This document shows, piece by piece, positions 9,401 to 16,441 of a stretch of DNA of 17,386 nucleotides. The DNA is from Flavobacterium psychrophilum (lineage in GTDB: Bacteria; Bacteroidota; Bacteroidia; Flavobacteriales; Flavobacteriaceae). The stretch lies in assembly GCA_020720185.1 (NCBI GenBank), contig DYPB01000042.1, positions 1 through 17,386 on the forward strand, written 5' to 3'. The translations under genes and the position numbers were made by a program. Each line of letters starts with the position of its first letter. Within the stretch, counting starts at the first letter, position 1. The notes beneath the pieces were generated by a model that did not search any database, was not told the DNA's origin, and saw only the letters and a list, made by a program, of their open reading frames with translations.

Positions 9401-10831
9401 TAAATTTGGATCGTTTACACTAAATTCGCCTCTGAAAATTGGTTTTTGAAAATTTCCATTCAAAGCAACATTTGTATAATTATAACCGTTATAAAAAATA
9501 TTTGAAACATTACCTTTAAATCCTGTTTTTAAATATTTTTGTGTAAAACCCTTACCATCAATATCAAGATCCATACTAACCCTACCAAGATCGCCTCGAT
9601 TAAGAAATTTTCCAACATTAAAGTTGTCCAAAACTAAATTCCCATTATAACTTGCATTATCAATTGCATCAATATTTGTCATTTTCAAATCCGACTGAAT
9701 ATTTCCCAGATCAGTTGTCATAAAAACATCTGCAAGTATTGATTTTGTTGTGATTTCTGTTTTTCCCTTAACCTTAAATTCTCCTAGTTTTTTTAGAGAA
9801 CTTGGTAGATTTTTACCTAAAATATTTGGCAATAACTCAACTAAATGATTATAGTTAGATGCTATTTTGATAAAATCTCCTTTCATATAAAAATCTTCTC
9901 CTTTTTTTTCAAAAAGATTTTTAAAGTTCACATTACCAATTATTTGTGTTTTATCATTGTCTTTCAAATTAAGATTTTTACAATATAAATTATTTAAAGT
10001 TCCTTTAACTTTTGATTGAATATTAAATTGTTTCTCTTTGCCTAACTCTTTATAAAAGTAACGAATATCGTTGGTTGAAATTGAAGCGGTATCAATTTCA
10101 ATATCAAATTTAACCTTGTTATTAAAATCCGAAAAATCACCTTTATCTCTGTCGTAATTCATTATAATTTTGCCTTTATAAATTGATTCTTTGGTTGATA
10201 AATCAAGTTCGTTTAAAGCAATAGATTTTTTTGTATAAGCAAATTTTGACGATAAATTTTCAACAAAAATACCACGATGGTCTAAAAACGACATTTTTTT
10301 GATGTCAATATCAACATCTGGACCAAGAATTTGAAAGTTTTCAAATGTTGAATTTAACTTTTTTATATCTAAATCCTTTGCAATTTCTCTATTTTCATCG
10401 GTTAGAATAAATCGTGAATTTGTAATAAAAACCCGCTTTGCTTTCATTAAAAAGGGTTTAGTTGATTTTGCTCCATCGTCAAAGGCATCAATAAATTTGT
10501 CTAAATTTGTATCCTTTTCACCTTTATAATTTTTCATATTAAAAACCATCCCATCTAATCTTAAATCGCCAAAAAGCAAATCACCATCAGCAAGTTTTTT
10601 AGCATCTAAAATATTGGTATTTATACGATTAACAAAAATCAAAGTGTCGTTTTTATAATCTTTTATAAAAACCTCTTTTAATTTTACACCGCCAAAAATA
10701 CTAACAGTTGCTTGCTCAATATTGATATTAGTTCTATATTGTTCATTAATCTGATTGGTAAAATGTTGAGCAATTTTAGTTTGAACAGCGGGCAATGAAA
10801 GTATAATTCCTGACAAAAGCAAAAGTAGCAC
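6419..10831 (-). CDS. tamB: TamB-like translocation/assembly protein (DUF490)
   Basis: This very long envelope protein (at least 1470 residues) is predicted to be anchored in the inner membrane and to span the periplasm as a beta-groove that carries lipids or assists outer-membrane assembly. A hydrophobic segment LLLLLSGIILSLPAV opens it, followed by repetitive beta-strand-rich AsmA-like sequence. The C-terminal TamB domain is seen around residues 1130-1460, for example FEMYGDFYILTGKYNFKYGG, SIVWNGDPLKAELNIEAVYN and GIGYTQGLGVSYEVDFD. The tail is lysine-rich. The annotated start is GTG 10831-10829, but it cuts off the basic part of the signal anchor; the frame continues upstream as IKKIKKILTRTVLALV to a stop at 10913-10915 without ATG, GTG or TTG. 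The true start is probably a rare codon near 10867-10876. tsaD is divergent and dbpA follows downstream. Confidence 0.92.
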   Translation of the reverse strand: MLLLLLSGIILSLPAVQTKIAQHFTNQINEQYRTNINIEQATVSIFGGVKLKEVFIKDYKNDTLIFVNRINTNILDAKKLADGDLLFGDLRLDGMVFNMKNYKGEKDTNLDKFIDAFDDGAKSTKPFLMKAKRVFITNSRFILTDENREIAKDLDIKKLNSTFENFQILGPDVDIDIKKMSFLDHRGIFVENLSSKFAYTKKSIALNELDLSTKESIYKGKIIMNYDRDKGDFSDFNNKVKFDIEIDTASISTNDIRYFYKELGKEKQFNIQSKVKGTLNNLYCKNLNLKDNDKTQIIGNVNFKNLFEKKGEDFYMKGDFIKIASNYNHLVELLPNILGKNLPSSLKKLGEFKVKGKTEITTKSILADVFMTTDLGNIQSDLKMTNIDAIDNASYNGNLVLDNFNVGKFLNRGDLGRVSMDLDIDGKGFTQKYLKTGFKGNVSNIFYNGYNYTNVALNGNFQKPIFRGEFSVNDPNLLMEFKGIVDLSKEKKHYDFDTKISFANLKKLNFIKDSISNFKGNLKMNVAGNSIDNLIGNIKFADIFYQNKKNTYTFIDFEINSVFDKNNIRTIKVNSPDIIEGQIVGKFKFALLQKMLENSIGSLYTNYKPNKIQKGQFLKFDFNIYNKIIEIFYPGIEIGKNTKIHGTMSSDDNDFKFNFSTPQIVAFNNYFDNIKVKIDNRNPLYNAYIELDSIRTKQYKVSDFSLINVTKNDTLLFRTEFKGGKKATDYYNLNLYHTINADNKNVVGVKKSEVKFKDNLWFLNEQSTTDNKIVFDKNLSNFLIENIVLSHDNQKINLLGNLQGKKNKNLKLNFENVDLKQITPSLDKFIFDGLLNGEVAINQKNNIYQPISNLKIENLKINNNLLGNLKLDIKGDDVLKNFEINSSIQNKNVKAFNAIGNLIIDDNKTTLDLNLDFEKFNLGILSTIGGSTISNIQGFASGKARINGDVEKFDMNGRLFIDDAGLKIPYINTEYKFDNQTIVDVTRDKFIFNNIVLKDTKYETKGKLTGNISHKNFGDWALDLNIDSNNIVALDTQDSEDAAYYGKAFINGKAQIFGSVDALTINVNASSNKGTDIKIPVNDSESLGNNNYIHFVTSKEKENIKKGTVETENYAGLSLNFDLDINRNAYIEVILNRDSKHGMKGNGLGTLQLAINTLGKFEMYGDFYILTGKYNFKYGGLIDKSFDVKKGGSIVWNGDPLKAELNIEAVYNKISANPGVLLDNPSFSKQVPTVVTIGITGNLSRPESDFNIDFPTVNSVLKSEIQTKLEDKQIRQKQAMVLLGSGSFLSQEGLNQTALVYNNLFEKAGHLFDDLFQDEDSKIKLGVAYNQAEKTTTGTKVNSRFDVNISTQVNDRITINGKVGVPVGGVNESAIVGNLEIQYRVNEDGTMYLKVYNRENEINYIGEGIGYTQGLGVSYEVDFDTFSELVNKIFKKKIEKNPENKKPTNEPKQDTKLNAIMPVDDKKKKG

Positions 10832-10960
10832 AAGTGCTAAAACAGTTCGGGTGAGTATTTTTTTAATTTTTTTGATGGTTATTTCTAAATAGGAATTATT
10901 AAAATAAAAAACTTACTTTTGGCTTCGTTGTAAAAAATAAATATTATTACAATTAAGTGT

Positions 10961-10990
10961 CAAATATAATTCAAAAAATATAGTTTTCAA
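10961..10990 (-). promoter_or_regulatory. tamB promoter, TTG-N19-TATATTTG
   Basis: On the minus strand TTG (complement of 10988-10990) is followed after 19 bases by TATATTTG (complement of 10961-10968). Both elements and their spacing match the Bacteroidota housekeeping promoter. The -33 element overlaps the first base of the tsaD start codon on the other strand, so the two divergent genes share their control region. The tamB leader would be about 80-90 bases. Confidence 0.55.
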
Positions 10991-12006
10991 TGCAAAACAA
11001 TCCAGTTTTTATTTTATCTATTGAATCATCTTGCGATGATACTGCTGCTGCGGTTTTACAAAACGATAGGGTTTTGAGTAATGTGGTGGCTAATCAGTTG
11101 ATTCACAGTCAATATGGGGGTGTGGTTCCAGAATTAGCTTCAAGGGCACATCAGCAAAATATTGTTCCAGTAGTAGATATTGCCTTGAAAAAAGCAGGTG
11201 TGAAAAAAGAACAACTCTCGGCCATAGCTTTTACGCAAGGACCAGGTTTGATGGGAAGTTTATTAGTTGGCAGTTCGTTTGCAAAATCAATGGCAATGGC
11301 ATTAAATATTCCGCTAATTGCTGTTAATCATATGGATGCACATATTTTAGCACATTTTATTGATGAAGAAGGTTATGAAAAACCAAGTTTTCCGTTTTTA
11401 GCCTTAACTATTTCTGGAGGACATACACAAATTGTAAAGGTTGATGGTTTTTTTGATATGAAAATCATTGGAGAAACGACTGATGACGCTGTAGGCGAAG
11501 CATTTGATAAGAGTGCAAAAATATTAGGATTGCCATATCCAGGTGGTCCATTAGTTGATAAGTATGCACAATTAGGAAATCCAGAAGCCTATCAATTTAC
11601 AAAACCAAAAATGCCAAATTTAGATTTTAGTTTTTCAGGCTTAAAAACAGCTATTTTATATTTTATCCAAAAAGAAAAATTAAAAAACCCTGATTTTATT
11701 TCAGAAAATTTGAACGATATTTGTGCCTCAATTCAGCATACAATTATACAAATTTTAATGGATAAATTGAAATTAGCAGTAAAAGAAACAGGGATAAAAC
11801 AGGTAGCTATTGGTGGAGGTGTTTCTGCAAATTCAGGCATCAGAAACACATTAAAAGAAGCAGAAAAATTGTATGGTTGGAAAACCTATATTCCAAAATT
11901 TGAATATACAACGGATAATGCTGCAATGATAGGGATAGTAGGATATCAAAAATACTTAACAAACTGCTTCGAAAACAATGAAGTAGTATCTAAAGCGAGA
12001 TTTTAA
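10990..12006 (+). CDS. tsaD: tRNA N6-adenosine threonylcarbamoyltransferase TsaD
   Basis: TsaD moves the threonylcarbamoyl group from threonylcarbamoyl-AMP to A37 of tRNAs that read ANN codons, working with TsaB and TsaE in bacteria. The 338 residues are full length. SIESSCDDTA (10-19) is the first phosphate loop of the ASKHA fold. VPELASRAH (46-54) is a family signature. His114 and His118 in HMDAH, with Asp309 in YTTDNAAMIG, bind the metal. YPGGP and IGGGVSANSGIR are further conserved segments. The ATG at 10990 is the first in frame and starts MQNNPVFILSIESS, in line with other members. The gene diverges from tamB and is followed on the same strand by rsmE after 97 bases. No partner tsaB or tsaE is in the window. 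Confidence 0.97.
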   Translation: MQNNPVFILSIESSCDDTAAAVLQNDRVLSNVVANQLIHSQYGGVVPELASRAHQQNIVPVVDIALKKAGVKKEQLSAIAFTQGPGLMGSLLVGSSFAKSMAMALNIPLIAVNHMDAHILAHFIDEEGYEKPSFPFLALTISGGHTQIVKVDGFFDMKIIGETTDDAVGEAFDKSAKILGLPYPGGPLVDKYAQLGNPEAYQFTKPKMPNLDFSFSGLKTAILYFIQKEKLKNPDFISENLNDICASIQHTIIQILMDKLKLAVKETGIKQVAIGGGVSANSGIRNTLKEAEKLYGWKTYIPKFEYTTDNAAMIGIVGYQKYLTNCFENNEVVSKARF

Positions 12007-12103
12007 TTTTGTAGTAAGTAAAAAGGTGTAAGCCAAAAAAGTGCTTTTTGAATTATGACTTACAACTTATCACTTAGAATTTATAACTAATAATAACTAA
12101 TTT

Positions 12104-12811
12104 ATGCAATTATTCTATAATCCAAATATAAATTTAGATACAAAAAACTTCTTTTTTGACAAAGAAGAAAGTAAACACATTATTAAAGTTTTGCGTAAGA
12201 AAGATACCGATATACTTTATGTTACCAATGGTTTAGGTTTTTTATTCATAACAAAAATAACATTAGCTTCGGATTCGAAGTGTACTGTTGAAATTGTTGA
12301 AGTTATAAAAAATGATGTACCAAAAAATCATTTACATATTGCTATTGCACCCACAAAAATGAATGATAGGTTTGAATGGTTTTTAGAAAAAGCAACCGAA
12401 ATAGGCATACAAGAAATTAGCCCAATTATTTGTGAACATTCTGAAAGAAAACAACTAAAAACAGATCGATTTGAGAAAATAATACAATCTGCAATGAAAC
12501 AATCGAACCAGCTATTTTTACCGAAACTGAATGAATCAATATTATTTAAAGAATTTATTAGTCAAGATTTAGAAGGTCAAAAACTTATTGCACACTGTGA
12601 AGATAATGAGAAAAAAATGTTAAAGAATATTTTAGAAATCAATCAAAAGATAATCATTTTAATTGGTCCAGAGGGTGATTTTTCTAGTAAAGAAATTGAA
12701 AATGCTATGAAAAACAATTACATACCAATTTCGTTAGGGAATACTCGTTTAAGAACCGAAACTGCAGGAATTGTAGCTTGTAATTTGGTCAATTTTTTGA
12801 ATGAAATCTAA
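12104..12811 (+). CDS. rsmE: 16S rRNA m3U1498 methyltransferase RsmE
   Basis: RsmE methylates N3 of U1498 in 16S rRNA of the 30S subunit with S-adenosylmethionine. Its 235 residues comprise an N-terminal PUA-like RNA-binding part (MQLFYNPNI, then SKHIIKVLRKK) and a C-terminal SPOUT domain with a trefoil knot. Seen motifs are KMNDRFEWFLEKATEIGI, IGPEGDFSSKEIE (GPEGDF at 188-193) and LGNTRLRTETAGIVA (LGNTRLRTETA at 211-221), the cofactor loop. It follows tsaD by 97 bases; this spacer has only a weak stem (CAAAAA at 12034-12039 with TTTTTG at 12045-12050), so read-through is possible. Its stop is 2 bases from the stop of the convergent acyl-CoA reductase gene. Confidence 0.96.
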   Translation: MQLFYNPNINLDTKNFFFDKEESKHIIKVLRKKDTDILYVTNGLGFLFITKITLASDSKCTVEIVEVIKNDVPKNHLHIAIAPTKMNDRFEWFLEKATEIGIQEISPIICEHSERKQLKTDRFEKIIQSAMKQSNQLFLPKLNESILFKEFISQDLEGQKLIAHCEDNEKKMLKNILEINQKIIILIGPEGDFSSKEIENAMKNNYIPISLGNTRLRTETAGIVACNLVNFLNEI

Positions 12812-12813
12812 AA

Positions 12814-13869
12814 TTATAATCCAATTAAAAACGATATAGTATCAACTCCATCGGCATAATCCCATAAATTTGGATTTTGTGTTTGACCAAATTGAACCGA
12901 ATTTTCTATCAAATCATTAGAAACCACACATTGAATTTGTTCTTTATCAGTAATGAATTTGTTCTTAATTTGACCCAAATCTTCATAAAATTCATAAAAA
13001 ACAGACGCTATTGGCGAGGCATAACTTTCATCTTCTTTAATAGTAAGAAATTCATTATCCAGTAATTTAAAATTGCTCATTAAAAAAACAGCTTTATTAT
13101 AGTCATAATTATTAGCATATTTTTCATATTTTATTACTTCTTGATAAGAGAAGACACCATTAAAAAATTTATCGAAATTGTAATCTTTTGGTACAAATAT
13201 TTTGGAAACATTACGACAACCCAATCCAAAATATCTAAAAATATCCTCGCCTAATGCCTGCATTTGCTCTGGAGTTTCATTACCATCAAGTACTGCAACG
13301 GAATTTCTAGATTTTCTAATTATTGAAGGTTTATCTTTAAAATAATACTCAAAATATCTGGCAGTATTGTTACTTCCAGTTGCAATTACTGCATCAAAAT
13401 TATCTAGTTTTCCGTCAATAAAAGCAATTCTATTTTCTAATCTTGGTTCGGTAGCAATTAAATATTTTGCTAAAAAAGGTAATATCTTTTGATCATTTGA
13501 GGATGTTTTAACAGCAACCCGATGTCCAGAAATTAATACTGAAATAAAATCGTGAAATCCAACCAATGGGATGTTTCCTGCAAGAATTATTCCTACGGTT
13601 TTTGGGCTAGTATTTTCATTAAAACGATATCCTGAAAGCCATTGATTTATATTGTTTTCGGTCAAGGCACTCGACCAAGATTTAATTGCAAACAACACAT
13701 TTTCAGCAGTGTACCAGCCATTATGCGATTGCGATAAAGAAATTAATTCCTGAAAATCATCAAAAAAAATGTTGTTATTAATAACAGATTCTTCTTTTGT
13801 ATTATTTGGAAATTGATTAAGAAATTGCCCTAATTTAACAAAAGCATTTTTAATTTCAATTTGATTCAT
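12814..13869 (-). CDS. LuxC-like acyl-CoA reductase
   Basis: The protein has 351 residues and resembles the LuxC family of NADPH-dependent acyl-CoA reductases, which form aldehydes from acyl thioesters in the aldehyde dehydrogenase fold. VGIILAGNIPLVGFHDF (about 92-108) matches the cofactor-binding segment, ATGSNNTARYFEYYF (163-177) the conserved glycine region, and FGLGCRNVSKIFVP (Cys218) the catalytic cysteine region. No luciferase genes are present, so bioluminescence is unlikely. It is shorter than Vibrio LuxC (about 480 residues), as expected for the Bacteroidota group. It faces a 2[4Fe-4S] ferredoxin gene across 139 bases, which suggests a redox partnership, although NADPH could suffice. 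The start ATG 13869-13867 follows an A-rich leader. The substrate is unknown. Confidence 0.85.
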   Translation of the reverse strand: MNQIEIKNAFVKLGQFLNQFPNNTKEESVINNNIFFDDFQELISLSQSHNGWYTAENVLFAIKSWSSALTENNINQWLSGYRFNENTSPKTVGIILAGNIPLVGFHDFISVLISGHRVAVKTSSNDQKILPFLAKYLIATEPRLENRIAFIDGKLDNFDAVIATGSNNTARYFEYYFKDKPSIIRKSRNSVAVLDGNETPEQMQALGEDIFRYFGLGCRNVSKIFVPKDYNFDKFFNGVFSYQEVIKYEKYANNYDYNKAVFLMSNFKLLDNEFLTIKEDESYASPIASVFYEFYEDLGQIKNKFITDKEQIQCVVSNDLIENSVQFGQTQNPNLWDYADGVDTISFLIGL

Positions 13870-13909
13870 TTGTAATTTGTTTTTAATGATATTTGATTGT
13901 AATTTTGCA

Positions 13910-13917
13910 CAAAAATA
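13910..13917 (-). promoter_or_regulatory. TAnnTTTG promoter box of the acyl-CoA reductase gene
   Basis: The minus strand reads TATTTTTG, an exact TAnnTTTG match, 40 bases before the start codon. The -33 region has only a T-rich stretch without clear TTG, so support is moderate to low. Confidence 0.38.
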
Positions 13918-13995
13918 AGAGAATAGAATAAAGAATAAAGAAAACAGATGAAATTCTTTATAAATTATATTTATTTTCTTTATTATTTACCCTTT

Positions 13996-14003
13996 TATCT
14001 TTA
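13996..14003 (+). promoter_or_regulatory. Candidate promoter box of the ferredoxin gene
   Basis: TATCTTTA matches seven of eight bases of TAnnTTTG and ends five bases before the ATG at 14009, the same spacing as the dbpA box. The transcript would be near-leaderless. No -33 TTG is evident. Confidence 0.35.
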
Positions 14004-14008
14004 CAAAA

Positions 14009-14359
14009 ATGGCAATAATAATAACAGACGAATGTATAAATTGCGGGGCCTGCGAACCCGAATGTCCAAACACAGCAATATATGAAGGTGCTGATGATTG
14101 GAGATATAAAGATGGCACAAAATTATCAGGAAAAATTATTTTACCTAATGGAACTGAAGTAGATGCTGATGCAGCACAAAAACCATTATCGGACGATATT
14201 TATTATATTGTTCCAAGTAAATGTACGGAATGTAAAGGTTTTCATGACGAGCCACAATGTGCCGCTGTTTGCCCTGTAGATTGCTGTATTCCAGACGATA
14301 ATCATGTTGAATCCGAAGAAACTTTGAATAATCGACAAGCATTTTTGCATAATATTTAA
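14009..14359 (+). CDS. 2[4Fe-4S] ferredoxin, bacterial type
   Basis: This small electron carrier has 116 residues. The first cluster motif is C9-x2-C12-x2-C15-x3-C19-P ([12 protein letters not shown]). The second uses Cys72, Cys75, Cys84 and Cys88, with an eight-residue insertion between the second and third cysteine ([18 protein letters not shown]), typical of the Alvin-type group. About 52 residues separate the two motifs, much longer than in clostridial ferredoxins, and Cys92 and Cys93 are extra. It starts [15 protein letters not shown], so the start is certain. A strong hairpin terminator follows 14 bases after the stop. The divergent acyl-CoA reductase gene is a possible partner; this link is inference. 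Confidence 0.95.
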   Translation: MAIIITDECINCGACEPECPNTAIYEGADDWRYKDGTKLSGKIILPNGTEVDADAAQKPLSDDIYYIVPSKCTECKGFHDEPQCAAVCPVDCCIPDDNHVESEETLNNRQAFLHNI

Positions 14360-14373
14360 TACGGAGTACAATT

Positions 14374-14423
14374 AATTAATAAAAAATGCGTTATAGTAAT
14401 TTGTAACGCATTTTTTATTAATT
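14374..14423. terminator. Strong bidirectional hairpin terminator after the ferredoxin gene
   Basis: AATTAATAAAAAATGCGTTA (14374-14393) pairs perfectly over 20 bp with 14404-14423, around a 10-base loop. The upper stem TGCGTTA/TAACGCA is followed by a T run on the plus strand, and the symmetric A run gives T's on the minus strand as well. It ends only 18 bases before the ATG of the next gene, so that gene must start transcription inside or just after the hairpin. Confidence 0.85.
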
Positions 14424-14441
14424 TTACCCAAAATATTTATA

Positions 14442-16007
14442 ATGAGACAATTTTGTTTATTCGTTTTTTTAGGGATTTTAATCTCATTTTCTTCATGCAG
14501 AAGTGATTTTAGCACAGTTCCAAGTACGGGAAGTTTAGAGTTTTCTAAAAAAAAAATTTACCTGGATACCGTTTTTAGCAACATTGGTTCAAGTACTTAT
14601 GGATTGAAAGTTTACAATCGAAGTAATAGTGATATAAAAATTCCAGTAATTCAATTAGGCAAAGGAGTAACCTCAAAATACCGATTAATGGTTGATGGAA
14701 TGACGGGGCAAGATGCTGATAATAACGGTATTGGAGAAGGCAAAATTTTTAATAATGTCGAACTTTTAGCAAAAGATAGTTTGTTTATTTTTATCGAAAT
14801 TACAAATAATGTTTCTACTCCTGTTCCTACCGAATTTACTTACGACGATCAAATTTTATTTGATATTGGTTCAAACCAACAAAAAGTAGATTTGACGACA
14901 TTAATTTGGGATGCAAACTTTATTTTCCCGAATAGAGATTCGACAACAGGCGAAAAAGAATTATTAAATGTAAATGGCTTTAGTCCATCAGAAAAAGGTC
15001 ATACCCTAACTACTCCTGCTGAATTAAACTGGACAAATGCAAAGCCTTATGTTATTTATGAAAATTGTGTAGTTAAAACTGGAAATACACTAACTATTGC
15101 AGCAGGAACAAGGGTTTATTTTCATCCTAATGCCACTTTAATTATTGATAAAGGAGCAACTTTGAAAATCGAAGGGCATAAAAATGATTATAATCCTGAT
15201 GGTACAATTTTAAATCGAAATGAAGTAAGTTTTGAAGGAGATAGATTAGAACCAGAATTTGAAGATATTCCAGGGCAATGGGGAGCCGTTTTTATTCTAT
15301 CAGATTCTAATAATAAAATAGACTATTTAAAACTTAAAAATGCCGTAGTGGGTATTTATACAGTTACTGCCGATGCTACTGATATTGCAAAACTTGAAAT
15401 TAACAATAGCCAAATTTATGATTGTTCTAATTTTGGAATATTAAGTAAAAACTCAAATATTACAGGAAAAAATCTTGTGATTAATGGAGGAGGCGAAGCT
15501 AGTTTTGCTGGAGTTTTAGGCGGAAATTACAACTTCAACCATTGCACTTTTAATAATGATTGGAGTAGTTCGAGTCAAAAAGCTATTTTAGTTAGAGATT
15601 ATTTTGATAGTAAGAATACACGATATGTTGAAAATACAAATATCAATTTTTCTAATTGCATTATTTATGGAAGAAATAATATTGAAATTTTATTGGAACA
15701 AAAAGGAAGTGGCACTACATTTACTAAAATTTTTAATCATTGTTTAGTGAAATTTGATGATTCAAATGCTTCAAGTTTAATTAAAAACGATCAAATATAC
15801 GACTCTTTTAGAAATCCATTTTCCATTTCTAATATTGTCAATCAGAACCCCAAATTCAAAAACACCTCAAAAAATCAATTAAACATTCTAACGGGCTCTC
15901 CTGCTGATAATTTAGGTCAATTTGACTCTCTTTTCGATAGAGATATTGATAATGTTATTAGAAGCAACGGAAATACTGATTCAGGTGCTTATCAAGTTGT
16001 GCCGTAA
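14442..16007 (+). CDS. Right-handed beta-helix lipoprotein
   Basis: The protein has 521 residues. A type II signal peptide MRQFCLFVFLGILISFSSC puts the lipid on Cys19. The next residues RSDF resemble the S/D-rich export signals that send lipoproteins of Flavobacteria to the cell surface, so exposure is possible. Residues about 25-190 form an all-beta N-terminal part. From about 206 onward, NTLTIAAGTRVYFHPNATL, NNKIDYLKLKNAVVGIY and NSNITGKNLVINGGG show the short beta-strand coils of a parallel beta-helix. No catalytic motif of pectate lyases or glycosidases can be recognised, and the ligand or substrate is unknown. Ten A's in a row lie at 14548-14557 near codons 36-39. The stop codon abuts the stop of the convergent DUF2805 gene with no gap. 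Confidence 0.85.
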   Translation: MRQFCLFVFLGILISFSSCRSDFSTVPSTGSLEFSKKKIYLDTVFSNIGSSTYGLKVYNRSNSDIKIPVIQLGKGVTSKYRLMVDGMTGQDADNNGIGEGKIFNNVELLAKDSLFIFIEITNNVSTPVPTEFTYDDQILFDIGSNQQKVDLTTLIWDANFIFPNRDSTTGEKELLNVNGFSPSEKGHTLTTPAELNWTNAKPYVIYENCVVKTGNTLTIAAGTRVYFHPNATLIIDKGATLKIEGHKNDYNPDGTILNRNEVSFEGDRLEPEFEDIPGQWGAVFILSDSNNKIDYLKLKNAVVGIYTVTADATDIAKLEINNSQIYDCSNFGILSKNSNITGKNLVINGGGEASFAGVLGGNYNFNHCTFNNDWSSSSQKAILVRDYFDSKNTRYVENTNINFSNCIIYGRNNIEILLEQKGSGTTFTKIFNHCLVKFDDSNASSLIKNDQIYDSFRNPFSISNIVNQNPKFKNTSKNQLNILTGSPADNLGQFDSLFDRDIDNVIRSNGNTDSGAYQVVP

Positions 16008-16286
16008 TCAATCAAATTTATTTTTAATATAGTATTTACCGTCTAAATCATCATCAAAATCATCAATTTTAATAGGTTTTGGTTTGGGTTTTGAGGCATT
16101 GGCTTTCTTTTTCCAGATTTCAAATTTATCAGCAGGAAGCCTTTTTTTCATAATTTCTAAAATCTCTTTTTCGGAAAGATTAAATTCTTTCTTTAGAATT
16201 TCAAAAGGATTTCGTTCTTCAAGTGCTAATGATACTAATCGTTCCAATTGCTCTCTGTTTAATTCAGTGTTTCTACTTTTTTTCAT
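16008..16286 (-). CDS. DUF2805 (TIGR03643 family) small helix-turn-helix-like protein
   Basis: This 92-residue protein belongs to a small family of unknown function common in Bacteroidota and Proteobacteria. Residues 12-62 (EQLERLVSLALEERNPFEIL, then NLSEKEILEIMKKRLPADKF and EIWKKKA) are helical with a helix-turn-helix look, which suggests nucleic acid binding. A KPKPKPIKI stretch and an acidic segment IDDFDDDLD follow. The start ATG 16286-16284 gives MKKSRNTELNRE. It stands alone on the minus strand, tail to tail with the beta-helix gene, and faces the CarboxypepD_reg gene across 155 bases. The family call is good; function is not known. Confidence 0.82.
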   Translation of the reverse strand: MKKSRNTELNREQLERLVSLALEERNPFEILKKEFNLSEKEILEIMKKRLPADKFEIWKKKANASKPKPKPIKIDDFDDDLDGKYYIKNKFD

Positions 16287-16441
16287 GAATAGAAATAGAT
16301 GCTTTATTAAGTTAAAAATTTATGGGTCAATATTAATAAAAAAAACAATTACTTGCTATATAATTAATAAAAATGTTAATTAAATTATAAAAAATAAAAT
16401 ACTCAATTCGTTTTTATTACTTTTACGCTTTAAAATTAAAT

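Noticed and set aside
12014..12063. Possible terminator after tsaD (GTAAGT...ACTTAC around CAAAAA/TTTTTG)
   Set aside because: The stems are short and nearly all A:T, with no T tract after them; not strong enough to list.
12814..13869. Part of a bioluminescence (lux) operon
   Set aside because: No luxA, luxB, luxD or luxE-like gene is nearby; LuxC-like reductases occur widely in non-luminous Bacteroidota.
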